NCBI GenBank assembly: GCA_001805885.1
Contig: MHHC01000021.1
Span: 1 to 24,296, forward strand
Length of the DNA: 24,296 nt
Direction: 5' to 3'
Origin: Omnitrophica WOR_2 bacterium RIFCSPLOWO2_12_FULL_51_24
GTDB lineage: Bacteria; Omnitrophota; Gorgyraeia; Pluralincolimonadales; Pluralincolimonadaceae
The position numbers and the translations under genes are program-made. The notes below the pieces were generated by a model. The model worked only from the letters and a program-made list of their open reading frames with translations, was not told the DNA's origin and did not search any database. Below are positions 6,754-13,138 of this stretch, in pieces; the first letter of the stretch is position 1; each line of letters opens with the position of its first letter.

Positions 6754-7281
6754 CTAATGGGAGACCTTGAACTCGATTTTTTTCCTTAACTTACTATCGA
6801 CAAACAAACTTACGGCGTACTTTCCGGGAGGCAGTTTCCCGAGAGGTATTATCGCCGCGGGCTGGGAAGCGATGTCGTAGCCGGGAAAGTCCGCATATTC
6901 CGCGTATACCTCAATGTTTGAATCTTTTAAGACTACCTTTTTTATTCCCACCTTGCACAACGTCAAAAAAGCCCCTCTGAAAATGATGACCTCTATCTGG
7001 TCCTGCATTTTAAAAGACCAAACCGGCCTTTTGCCTTCAATGACGATCTCTTTTAGCGTCGCGATGGCCTGGTTGGGATTGCCTTTCGCCAGATATACAT
7101 CTTCCCTGAAAGCCTTTTGACTGCGCGTATCTCCTCCTAAGGCATAACAGGTCGTTACGATATTTTCCAGGCCAAGCGTCTTTTCAGATGTTACTTCTTC
7201 GCCCGTGACAGGAAGTAAAACGGCCAAAAAGGCGGAGATCGAGGATATCAGCATAAATCCCTTAAAGGCGGCCGTCATCAT
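6754..7281 (-). CDS. Exported protein of unknown function
   Basis: A 175-residue protein with an N-terminal hydrophobic signal (FMLISSISAFLAVLLPV, about residues 9-25) and a predominantly beta-strand body. Its C-terminus, LPPGKYAVSLFVDSKLRKKI, looks like an Ig-like or carbohydrate-binding-type beta sandwich edge, and PVWSFKMQDQIEVIIFRGAF in the middle has the same character. No family was recognised. The start is one of two adjacent ATGs (7281 or 7278); the first overlaps the TGA of the K+ channel gene, so translation is likely coupled. It lies between a channel and a response regulator, but the sequence gives no reason to assign a role with either. Confidence 0.65.
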   Translation of the reverse strand: MMTAAFKGFMLISSISAFLAVLLPVTGEEVTSEKTLGLENIVTTCYALGGDTRSQKAFREDVYLAKGNPNQAIATLKEIVIEGKRPVWSFKMQDQIEVIIFRGAFLTLCKVGIKKVVLKDSNIEVYAEYADFPGYDIASQPAAIIPLGKLPPGKYAVSLFVDSKLRKKIEFKVSH

Positions 7282-8156
7282 TCGCCGCCGCTTAACCCTT
7301 TGATATCAGAAAAGACTTTCTCGATATTTTTTATCTCCCTTTCTATCTCGCCAAGCAAAGCCTTCTGCCTTTCGGAAGTAAGCGGGATAGCTATCGCGGT
7401 AAAGGAAGATATCAGGAAGATGACCAGAAGAGCGCCGTAAAGGACTTCGCTCAGGACGAAAACCCTCGCCAGGATATGGACCGGATAGATATCCCCGTAG
7501 CCCACAGTGGCGATAGTGATAGCGCTATAATATATGAAATCCGCTATCGAACCGAAAGCCGCGAGCCCGTTCTGCTCCGCGGCAGAAACGAAACTGGAGC
7601 CGATTATTTTATGCAGGCCGTAGTATATGAAGGCGTATCCGACTATGAGGAACATGAAGGTCGAGAAGAACCTGCCCAGGAACTTTTGAAGCAGATTGGT
7701 CTTTGAGAAATTGGCGACCTCGTTCTTCAATTCCTCGAAGTAGGCGAGCTTACCCCACGCGTACGCCTCCATGTGGTGTCTCTGTTCGAGGTCCTTGAAT
7801 TCGCCGCTCAGGTACTTAAGTAAGCTCTCGCCCCACCTTTTTATCTTTTTGATCCGTATCTTGTAATCTATCAGGGGATCGAGCGTCCATGAGAAGATAA
7901 TTATAAGCCATAAGAACATGCCGGCCATCATCGCCGCTATTCCCAGCCAGACCAGCCAGGCCCGCCAGGCCGAAAAGATGAGGACCGCCGCAAATACCAG
8001 AAGCGTCACGATAAGCTCACGCCTATAGGTCAGTTTTGTCCCGAACTGACCGAAGAAGAGATTTTTTATTCGCGCGCCGAAAAAATCAAATACCGCGCTG
8101 AGTTTCTCGAAAAGCCTGTCTATCTGAAACGCTATTTTTTCGAGCATGCGTAGCAT
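7278..8156 (-). CDS. Potassium-channel-like membrane protein (pore with TVGYGD filter)
   Basis: A 292-residue inner-membrane protein. The K+ selectivity filter TVGYGD is at residues 217-222, preceded by a pore helix (FIYYSAITIA) and followed by an inner helix (VFVLSEVLYGALLVIFLISSF, about 233-252). The outer helix is near 163-182. Two more hydrophobic stretches (about 48-62 and 68-90) add an N-terminal membrane hairpin, followed by a charged cytoplasmic linker (95-155). The C-terminal tail (261-292) is a charged helix that could form a coiled coil; no RCK ligand-binding domain is present, so gating is unknown. The start at 8156 overlaps the flavin reductase gene by 25 bases; ATG 8147 is an alternative. 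Confidence 0.85.
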   Translation of the reverse strand: MLRMLEKIAFQIDRLFEKLSAVFDFFGARIKNLFFGQFGTKLTYRRELIVTLLVFAAVLIFSAWRAWLVWLGIAAMMAGMFLWLIIIFSWTLDPLIDYKIRIKKIKRWGESLLKYLSGEFKDLEQRHHMEAYAWGKLAYFEELKNEVANFSKTNLLQKFLGRFFSTFMFLIVGYAFIYYGLHKIIGSSFVSAAEQNGLAAFGSIADFIYYSAITIATVGYGDIYPVHILARVFVLSEVLYGALLVIFLISSFTAIAIPLTSERQKALLGEIEREIKNIEKVFSDIKGLSGGE

Positions 8157-8689
8157 CCTATCTTCTCTTTGAGGCTCCAGTATTCGCCCCAGTTGTATGA
8201 AAAAGGTTTCGCTTTAGCATAATCGATCCTGCCGGCGGGTGTCATCACCGACTCATCGATGTGGACGGCGATGACCTCGGCCAAGAATATCTCATGCGTC
8301 CCCAACAGCATCGTCTCCTTTACGTTACATTCGAGATTCACCGGGCATTCCTTTATCAGCGGTGATCCGACGTGCTTGGCCGGCTCAGGGGTAAGCTTTG
8401 TCAAATTGAACTTATCGGCATCCCTCCCCGAGACGGTTCCGCAGATATCGGTCTCCTTCATTATGTCTACGGTGGGGATATTGACCGTAAATTCCTTCTC
8501 CTCTTTTATCAGCAAGTATGAATAACGGTGCGGTCTTATGGAGATAGAGACCATCGGCGGTTCTGAACAAATGACGCCGGCCCAAGCCAAAGTTATGATA
8601 TTCGGCTTTCCGTTTTTGTCGACGCAGGTCACGAGGACAACAGGCGCAGGAAATAAAATCACGTCACCCTTGATTTCTCTCTTAGCCAT
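8132..8689 (-). CDS. Flavin reductase-like protein (FMN-binding split barrel)
   Basis: A 185-residue cytoplasmic protein with the split-barrel pattern of flavin reductases/flavoredoxins: FPAPVVLVTCVDKNGKPNIITLAWAG at the N-terminus (broken by the usual substrate-loop serine region EPPMVSISIRPHRYS), EFTVNIP at the next strand, and a middle ...HEIFLAEVIAVHID strand. Members bind FMN and pass electrons from NAD(P)H or ferredoxin-like donors; partner and substrate are unknown. The C-terminus carries a Cys pair (CYAC), which may bind metal or be redox active. A strong GGAGGAG ribosome-binding site precedes the ATG at 8689. It overlaps the upstream glycosylase gene by 8 bases. Confidence 0.85.
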   Translation of the reverse strand: MAKREIKGDVILFPAPVVLVTCVDKNGKPNIITLAWAGVICSEPPMVSISIRPHRYSYLLIKEEKEFTVNIPTVDIMKETDICGTVSGRDADKFNLTKLTPEPAKHVGSPLIKECPVNLECNVKETMLLGTHEIFLAEVIAVHIDESVMTPAGRIDYAKAKPFSYNWGEYWSLKEKIGCYACSKK

Positions 8690-9356
8690 TTCGCTCCTCC
8701 ATTTTTGTATTGTAGCATAACTTATTGATGGGACACAAGTTGCATTTAGGTATCTTGCGGCAGACCTCTTTTCCCAGCTGGACTATGAGGGCATGATATT
8801 CGTTATACAACCTTACGTTGCGCGGTAAAGACTCCATAAACAGCCGCTGTAGTTCGTGATATGTAACGTTTTCTTTTACCATTCCACATCTGGAAAATAT
8901 CCTTTTCGTGTATGCGTCTATAACAAAAACCGGTTTATTCAGCGCGTAAAGCATGATGCTGTCGCAGGTCTCCGGACCTATGCCATGGACCAGAAGCAAC
9001 TTCTTTCTAAGCGCCTTCCGGTCCTGCCGGCGCATTAGAGCGATATCGCCCTTGAAATTATGCATCAAAAAACTGACAAGGCTTTTTAGCCTTTTGGCTT
9101 TTATGTTATAGTATCCCGAAGGTCTTATAAGATCGGCCAGTTTGCGGTACGGAATCCTGTTTAAGCTCTCCAGATCGAGCGATCTCTGCTCTTTCAGATT
9201 AAAAATAGCCTTTTCGACATTGGTCCAGGATGTGTTCTGGGTCAATACCGCGCCCACCATGACCTCGAACGGGGTATCGGCCGGCCACCAGCGCCTCGGC
9301 CCGAATGCGGCGTAGAGCCTCTCGTATATTTTAAAGACCTTCCGGGCCTTCTTCAC
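8682..9356 (-). CDS. Endonuclease III-like DNA glycosylase (HhH-GPD, 4Fe-4S)
   Basis: A 224-residue base-excision repair protein. The N-terminal helical part has VLTQNTSWTNVEKAI (38-52), the helix-hairpin-helix is LVHGIGPETCDSI (122-134), and the catalytic Asp is Asp147 in VIDAYTKR. The lysine that makes endonuclease III a beta-lyase is replaced by Glu129 (GPET instead of GRKT), as in the endonuclease III-related/MagIII-type branch, so a monofunctional glycosylase is more likely than true Nth. A C-terminal iron-sulfur loop has four Cys (199, 205, 208, 214), spaced x5-x2-x5 rather than Nth's x6-x2-x5. The start is GTG at 9356, directly abutting the preceding stop; no strong ribosome-binding site is seen. 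Confidence 0.87.
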   Translation of the reverse strand: MKKARKVFKIYERLYAAFGPRRWWPADTPFEVMVGAVLTQNTSWTNVEKAIFNLKEQRSLDLESLNRIPYRKLADLIRPSGYYNIKAKRLKSLVSFLMHNFKGDIALMRRQDRKALRKKLLLVHGIGPETCDSIMLYALNKPVFVIDAYTKRIFSRCGMVKENVTYHELQRLFMESLPRNVRLYNEYHALIVQLGKEVCRKIPKCNLCPINKLCYNTKMEERNG

Positions 9357-10139
9357 TTAAATGTCCAGCGAGAGCAGGTAATTCAGGTTTACTTCGATAT
9401 CCTCCCTGGAATGGGGCTCGGAGGTAATGATAGGTTCCCTGCCCTTTTGCCAGGCTTCACTAAGTAAACGCCGGAAATCTATATTTCCCTCTCCCAGCGG
9501 AAGATGGGTATCGAAATCGCCCTTATTGTCGGAAAGATGCAATTCGCCTATCGAGCCGTCCGGATACCATTTGAGGGCATCGAACGGCGACATCTTACCG
9601 AAGGCATAATAATGGCCGGCGTCAAAGCATGCCTCGACAGACGGAGATTTAAGCTCCCTTAATAATCCCACGACCACCTCGGGATCCGGGTCTATCGAGT
9701 TCTCTATGGCAATAACTATATTTTTCGATTCGGCCGCTTTCACCGTCTCCTTCCATACGGGCATGCTCAGGCTAAGGAAGAGATCCGGCGCGTCCTTATA
9801 AAAGACCGGATCAAAACCGCTATGTAATACGATGTGATTAGTTTTTAGCTTCTCGCAAAAATTAAAAGCTGAGATAAAGCGTTCATAAGTGAAGTCCCTT
9901 ATCTTAGGGTCTCTGCTGCCCGGATTAAGATCAAAGAACGGGCCGTGGATTATCTTTTTGATCCCATGCTTCCCGAAGATATCATTTATCTTCCCTATCT
10001 CATCATCGGTATAATAGTCCAGCGCCGCGCCGTCGGCGTATATCTCGCAGTTTATGCCTTTCTGCGCTATCCAATCGAGGCTGCTTAAGAGCATCCCGTA
10101 AGGCGCGTGGAAGTATATCTTCTCCTTAGTGATCCTCAT
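9357..10139 (-). CDS. Sugar phosphate isomerase/epimerase-like TIM-barrel protein
   Basis: A 260-residue protein of the xylose isomerase-like/AP endonuclease 2 superfamily. Metal-binding features of the fold are visible: IIHGPFFDLNP near residue 65, HIVLHSGFDP, VIAIENS, ACFDAGHYYAFG, GELHLSDNKGDFDTHLPLGEGNIDF and IITSEPHS. These His, Glu and Asp residues normally bind divalent metal at the top of the barrel. The pattern DTHLPLGEGNIDF favours a sugar isomerase/epimerase-type enzyme over endonuclease IV, but the substrate is unknown. The ATG at 10139 has a GGAGG at eight bases and is preferred to the ATG at 10154, which lies next to the ncRNA terminator and has no ribosome-binding site. It is the first gene of the 10139-5544 run. 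Confidence 0.85.
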   Translation of the reverse strand: MRITKEKIYFHAPYGMLLSSLDWIAQKGINCEIYADGAALDYYTDDEIGKINDIFGKHGIKKIIHGPFFDLNPGSRDPKIRDFTYERFISAFNFCEKLKTNHIVLHSGFDPVFYKDAPDLFLSLSMPVWKETVKAAESKNIVIAIENSIDPDPEVVVGLLRELKSPSVEACFDAGHYYAFGKMSPFDALKWYPDGSIGELHLSDNKGDFDTHLPLGEGNIDFRRLLSEAWQKGREPIITSEPHSREDIEVNLNYLLSLDI

Positions 10140-10154
10140 CAAGGCTCCCTCCAT

Positions 10155-10182
10155 AAAAAAGGCCTAGGTTAAAACCTAGACC
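10155..10182 (-). terminator. Intrinsic terminator of the 6S-like RNA
   Basis: GGTCTAGG and CCTAGGCC form a strong stem (with T-T/A-A extension toward the loop) between 10182 and 10161, followed by six T at 10160-10155. It ends 15 bases before the isomerase start codon, so that gene depends on read-through or on an unrecognised promoter inside the RNA gene. Confidence 0.88.
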
Positions 10183-10354
10183 GTAAGCGAAGTTATAATT
10201 GCTCCCACCCTATCGTGCGGCGTCTGGCCGCTTGACCCTTTTTTGCAAGTGGGGTTCTGTCGGCTACCTTATTCGGTATCCGAACTCTAAACCCTATACA
10301 GCTTTGCTGATCACCGCGCCAATCATCACACGCATAGGGCAGATATTTTTTTCC
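10155..10354 (-). ncRNA. ssrS: Structured small RNA, probably 6S RNA
   Basis: A roughly 200-nt non-coding unit with its own strong promoter and intrinsic terminator. Its ends close on each other: CTGCCCTATGCGTG (10342-10329) pairs with CACGATAGGGTGG (10217-10205) over 13 bp with one bulged G, followed by TTGGC/GCCAG further in. Inside are small hairpins CAGC-AAA-GCTG and TTCGG-ATA-CCGAA. The 3' part, CACTTG...AAGGGTCAAG followed by CCAGACGCCGCAC, resembles the E. coli 6S segment with CCUUGAACCAAGGGUUCAAG and GCGGCGGCAUC. A long rod with a central open region and this layout suits 6S RNA, the RNA polymerase-sigma70 inhibitor. The identity is from memory of the family; a leader attenuator for the next gene is the alternative. 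Confidence 0.65.
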
Positions 10355-10360
10355 AATACA

Positions 10361-10388
10361 ATTATATCACGGCCACAGGTAAAGTCAA
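10361..10388 (-). promoter_or_regulatory. Strong sigma-70 promoter of the 6S-like RNA
   Basis: A -35 TTGACT (10388-10383) and a perfect -10 TATAAT (10366-10361) are 16 bp apart. The TG two bases upstream of the -10 box (TGATATAAT) makes it an extended -10 element. The predicted start is near 10354. It lies in the gap after the PilZ gene ending at 10437. Confidence 0.88.
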
Positions 10389-10436
10389 GAATGGAAAGCT
10401 TCATCTATAGGACGAAGGATGCGGTACAGCAAAGCG

Positions 10437-10817
10437 TCAATTTATTATCACCATCCTCTTGGCCAGGATGGAATTGATGTAGGTGGATATCTTCGTCGTA
10501 TCCTGTTTTTTGATCCTGCTGAAGAATATGCCTATATTTCTGCAATCAGGATTCGACGAAGATTTGACGGGTTCCGAACGGACAATAACGCCCTCGATAT
10601 GGATAGGATGCGCTTTTGATTTTTCTTCGGAAGGCAGGAGGAGTACTATCTTTACTTTTGATAATAGCGGGAAATAACCGTCGACCTGGCAGAAAACACC
10701 TGAACAGCTTATATTTTTTGTTACGCTTATGGTGTCGAAGCCCTCGTCTTTTATCTTGAGCGGTATCTTCTCTTCGACGCGCAGATGTTTTCTTCTCTCG
10801 ACTTTAGGCCTTGACAT
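10437..10817 (-). CDS. PilZ domain protein (third of tandem trio)
   Basis: A 126-residue protein that is essentially one PilZ domain. The cyclic-di-GMP binding pattern is present: an RxxxR-type motif in ERRKHLR (residues 7-13) and NISCSG (35-40), the (D/N)xSxxG motif, with the usual beta-barrel strands after it (VKIVLLLPSE, HIEGVIVRSE, NIGIFFSRI). It should be a cytoplasmic cyclic-di-GMP receptor acting through an unknown partner; no other domain is attached. It follows a second PilZ gene by 16 bp, so they are probably co-transcribed from the promoter at 11279-11307. Confidence 0.88.
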   Translation of the reverse strand: MSRPKVERRKHLRVEEKIPLKIKDEGFDTISVTKNISCSGVFCQVDGYFPLLSKVKIVLLLPSEEKSKAHPIHIEGVIVRSEPVKSSSNPDCRNIGIFFSRIKKQDTTKISTYINSILAKRMVIIN

Positions 10818-10833
10818 AGTTTATACGATATTA

Positions 10834-11214
10834 TCACTTATTCCGCGGTGCGTTTGTATTCTGGCCGATCTGTTGCTCTACCCATTCCTTGTAAACGTGA
10901 TCAAGTATGCGGTTCCTGTCAAAGGGTGACATCTGAGTGAATTTTATCCCGGAGGCAGATTCTGTCTTGACTTCGGATTTCTCTACCCAGACAAGATCAC
11001 CCTTCGCGTACACCGGTGCCACGTCTTCGGGAATTCTCAGCTTTATCTCTAATTCAGTACCAGGAACGAGTTTGCTGTTTACGGTGATCTGCATCCCCTC
11101 GCGGCTCAGATTCCGCGTAACAGAGATGCCTTCTATCGGGGCGCTATTTCCAGGAACCATATATTCCACTTCAACGGCCACATCGAAACGCATGAACTTC
11201 CGTTTCTCGCTCAT
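10834..11214 (-). CDS. PilZ domain protein (second of tandem trio)
   Basis: A 126-residue single PilZ domain protein. The binding motifs are EKRKFMR (residues 3-9) and NLSREG (34-39), followed by MQITVNSKLVPGTELEIKL and AKGDLVWVEK, the usual barrel strands, and a C-terminal helix DRNRILDHVYKEWVEQQI. It is likely a cyclic-di-GMP receptor. The start codon ATG at 11214 is preceded at once by an AAGGGGG stretch and, further up, a run of seven G. An eight-codon reading frame in the leader (11234-11211) ends in a TGA that overlaps this ATG, which could couple their translation. Confidence 0.88.
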   Translation of the reverse strand: MSEKRKFMRFDVAVEVEYMVPGNSAPIEGISVTRNLSREGMQITVNSKLVPGTELEIKLRIPEDVAPVYAKGDLVWVEKSEVKTESASGIKFTQMSPFDRNRILDHVYKEWVEQQIGQNTNAPRNK

Positions 11215-11278
11215 CCCCCTTCACCCCCCCTCATCCCGTTTTTTTGACGTCTGCCCTTACCCTCCTTTTTACGCTATT

Positions 11279-11307
11279 ATTATCCGCCTGCTAATAACAA
11301 AAGTCAA
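11279..11307 (-). promoter_or_regulatory. Promoter for the two downstream PilZ genes
   Basis: TTGACT (11307-11302) and GATAAT (11284-11279) are 17 bp apart in the 100-bp gap between the first and second PilZ genes. The leader between it and the ATG contains an AAAGGAGGG stretch, a poly-A run and the G-rich tract. I see no terminator in this gap, so read-through from the first PilZ gene is also possible. Confidence 0.7.
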
Positions 11308-11314
11308 ATAATAT

Positions 11315-11677
11315 TTAGTACTGCACCAACTCCTCTATTATGCGCCTCAGGCGCGATTTATCTTCCTGCGTTATATCGATAAACTCCAGGCCGGTATCGA
11401 AGTGCATGGGTTTCCTTTTGGTGTATTCGTTCCGCCTTATGGACCATGCGACCTTGCCGCCGCAGGTTATGGGTACCGGGTAGTCGGGAAGGAAAAGCTC
11501 TATTTCAACAGGGGTATTTTTCAACAACCCCTTATCGAGAATGACGCAGACACCGCCGATGGATATGTTCTCGGTCTGGGTCCTGAAGACAACGCTGGTC
11601 TCTTTCTTCTTTACTATAACAACACACTCAAAAGCGACTCGTATTCCTCTCCTGGTATCGATTCCACGCCAGCTCAT
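11315..11677 (-). CDS. PilZ domain protein (first of tandem trio)
   Basis: A 120-residue single PilZ domain protein. The motifs are DTRRGIR (residues 7-13) and NISIGG (37-42), followed by VEIELFLPDYPVPI and GGKVAWSIRR strands and a final helix EDKSRLRRIIEELVQY. It is a likely cyclic-di-GMP receptor, diverged well away from its two neighbours, so the trio is an old duplication or a gathered set rather than a recent tandem copy. It is transcribed divergently from the ExeA-type gene across a 136-bp intergenic region with promoters in both directions. Its ribosome-binding site is AAAGGTGA. Confidence 0.88.
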   Translation of the reverse strand: MSWRGIDTRRGIRVAFECVVIVKKKETSVVFRTQTENISIGGVCVILDKGLLKNTPVEIELFLPDYPVPITCGGKVAWSIRRNEYTKRKPMHFDTGLEFIDITQEDKSRLRRIIEELVQY

Positions 11678-11698
11678 TTTTCGTCACCTTTTGGTCAT

Positions 11699-11726
11699 AT
11701 TATACCCTCAAAATCGGACTTTACAA
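11699..11726 (-). promoter_or_regulatory. Promoter of the first PilZ gene
   Basis: A perfect -10 TATAAT (11704-11699) has a weak -35, TTGTAA (11726-11721), at 16 bp. The predicted start is about 15 bases before the ATG, just upstream of the AAAGGTGA ribosome-binding site. Confidence 0.65.
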
Positions 11727-11740
11727 TAAAATTTTTTGTT

Positions 11741-11769
11741 TTGACAAACATAATTTATAATGATAGAAT
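11741..11769 (+). promoter_or_regulatory. Promoter of the ExeA/GspB-type operon
   Basis: A perfect -35 TTGACA (11741-11746) and -10 TAGAAT (11764-11769) are 17 bp apart, with a TG at 11761-11762 that extends the -10 box. It is divergent from the PilZ promoter, the two -35 boxes being 14 bp apart, so one regulator could act on both. Confidence 0.8.
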
Positions 11770-11813
11770 AAAAAGCGTAAAAGGTAGGTTTTGTTTTTCT
11801 GGAGGCCCTCGCC

Positions 11814-12629
11814 GTGTATGAAAGTTTTTTTGGCCTAAAAGAAAGGCCTTTCAACGTAACCTCAGACCCCAATTTCCTTTTCTTCAGCAAGAAACATCGC
11901 GAAGCCTTCGACCATCTCATATACGGCATAAAAGAACGCAAGGGATTTCTCGAGATAACCGGTGAGATAGGCACCGGAAAGACCACCCTTTGCCGTGCCC
12001 TTCTAAGCCAGCTCGATGAAAAGACGAAGACCGCTTTCATCCTGAATTCAAATCTGCCGGAGATGCAGCTTTTGCTTGCCATAGTCACCGACCTCGGGCT
12101 CTCGGTCAAACCAAAGACGAAGATAAATCTGCTCGCCGAACTTAACAGGTTTCTTATCGAAGAGCTTAAGGCCGGTTCTAACGTCGTCCTTATAATCGAC
12201 GAGGCGCAGAACCTTAAAGCGGGGCAACTGGAACAAATAAGGCTGCTTTCGAACCTGGAGACTGACAAAGAAAAACTGATCCAAATTGTTTTAGTAGGTC
12301 AACCCGAACTGAAGGAGAAGCTCGATTCCCCTGAACTTGAACAGCTCAGGCAGAGGATCTCGGTAAGATACCACATCCTGCCCCTGGACAAGACGGAGAT
12401 TGGAGATTACATTTACCATCGCCTGCATGTCGCCGGCGCGGACGGAGGCATCGTATTCGAACCGGATGTCATGGGAGAGATATACGAATATTCCTCAGGC
12501 GTGCCGAGATTGATAAACCTTGTCTGCGACAGGGCGCTTCTCTTGGGATTCACGATGGAGACAAAGACGATAACCATGGATATGATAAAACGTTCCGTTG
12601 AGGAAATCGAGGGGTACGTAAGAATATGA
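11814..12629 (+). CDS. ExeA/GspA-type AAA ATPase
   Basis: A 271-residue AAA ATPase. It opens with MYESFFGLKERPFNVTSDP, the hallmark start of the ExeA/GspA group (MYxxFFGLxExPF). Walker A is GEIGTGKT (50-57), Walker B is VVLIIDEAQ (124-132), followed by sensor-like LLSNLE and a C-terminal lid GVPRLINLVCDRALL. The peptidoglycan-binding domain of full ExeA is absent. In type II secretion this ATPase and its partner GspB help assemble the secretin through the cell wall; no secretin or pilus gene is in this window, so the partner system is unknown. The start is GTG at 11814 with GGAGG eight bases upstream. It overlaps the next gene by ATGA. Confidence 0.9.
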   Translation: MYESFFGLKERPFNVTSDPNFLFFSKKHREAFDHLIYGIKERKGFLEITGEIGTGKTTLCRALLSQLDEKTKTAFILNSNLPEMQLLLAIVTDLGLSVKPKTKINLLAELNRFLIEELKAGSNVVLIIDEAQNLKAGQLEQIRLLSNLETDKEKLIQIVLVGQPELKEKLDSPELEQLRQRISVRYHILPLDKTEIGDYIYHRLHVAGADGGIVFEPDVMGEIYEYSSGVPRLINLVCDRALLLGFTMETKTITMDMIKRSVEEIEGYVRI

Positions 12630-13135
12630 GCATAATACTGGAAGCTTTAAAAAAGGCCTCTGTAAACAGGAACACGCAGACAGTCGCGCGAAAGATCGAG
12701 ATCCCTGACGGTAACGGCTTCAGCATGTCGAGAACGATGCTGATGGCTGTAGGCACGATTATAGCCGTAGGTATTGTCGCATTTTTGACGTCAAATGTGG
12801 AGCGAGAAGCGCGACTCCCTCAGCAAAACGTTGAGCTAATAGCAGAAGGCTACGTCCCCCCTGTACCTGTCCCGCCAGCGGGACAAGCTCCGGCCGCAGC
12901 TACGCCTAAACAAGAAACGACCCCGTTCAACAGCTTCATCACAAGGTTATCAAATCCTCACCTTACCTTGAGCGGGATAGTCTACGGTATAGGCAAGCCG
13001 GCCGCCATAATCGAAAACAAGATCCTCGAAGAAGGCGCCTCGATAAAAGGAGCTAAAGTCATAAAGATCCACAGCAACAGAGTAGAGATGCTGGATGAGG
13101 TTACAGGCCAGAATTTCGTCTTGAAAGTGGACTAA
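12626..13135 (+). CDS. GspB-like membrane protein, partner of the ExeA-type ATPase
   Basis: A 169-residue protein starting MSIILEALKKAS, the conserved N-terminus of GspB/ExeB-type proteins. A single membrane span lies near residues 36-56 (TMLMAVGTIIAVGIVAFLTS), followed by a Pro/Ala-rich periplasmic linker (77-100) and a compact C-terminal domain LTLSGIVYGIGKPAAIIENK ending ...VEMLDEVTGQNFVLKVD, which matches the T2SSB C-terminal domain pattern. It should sit in the inner membrane with the C-terminus in the periplasm. It overlaps the ATPase gene by 4 bases, so the two are co-translated. A perfect 8-bp palindrome sits in the codons of the linker. Confidence 0.82.
   Translation: MSIILEALKKASVNRNTQTVARKIEIPDGNGFSMSRTMLMAVGTIIAVGIVAFLTSNVEREARLPQQNVELIAEGYVPPVPVPPAGQAPAAATPKQETTPFNSFITRLSNPHLTLSGIVYGIGKPAAIIENKILEEGASIKGAKVIKIHSNRVEMLDEVTGQNFVLKVD
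12868..12885. repeat. Perfect palindrome inside the GspB-like linker
   Basis: TGTCCCGC (12868-12875) and GCGGGACA (12878-12885) form an 8-bp perfect inverted repeat with a CA spacer. It encodes part of the Pro/Ala linker (VPPAGQ), a region tolerant of insertions, so it may be a dispersed palindromic element rather than a chance sequence. Confidence 0.6.
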
Positions 13136-13138
13136 ATC

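Noticed and set aside
10155..10354. SRP RNA, RNase P RNA, tmRNA or a known metabolite riboswitch
   Set aside because: The SRP GGAAGCAGC loop, RNase P GAGGAAAGUC core, a tRNA-like acceptor/TPsiC end, and cobalamin, TPP, lysine or glycine consensus boxes were looked for and not seen.
10199..10477. A 92-codon plus-strand frame over the 6S-like region
   Set aside because: The region has a minus-strand promoter, stems and terminator; the frame has no ribosome-binding site and its translation is not protein-like.
11708..12268. A 186-codon minus-strand open frame
   Set aside because: It is antisense to the ExeA-type ATPase, whose Walker motifs are intact, and it spans the divergent promoter region. 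It is Ser/Arg-rich, as expected of a shadow frame.
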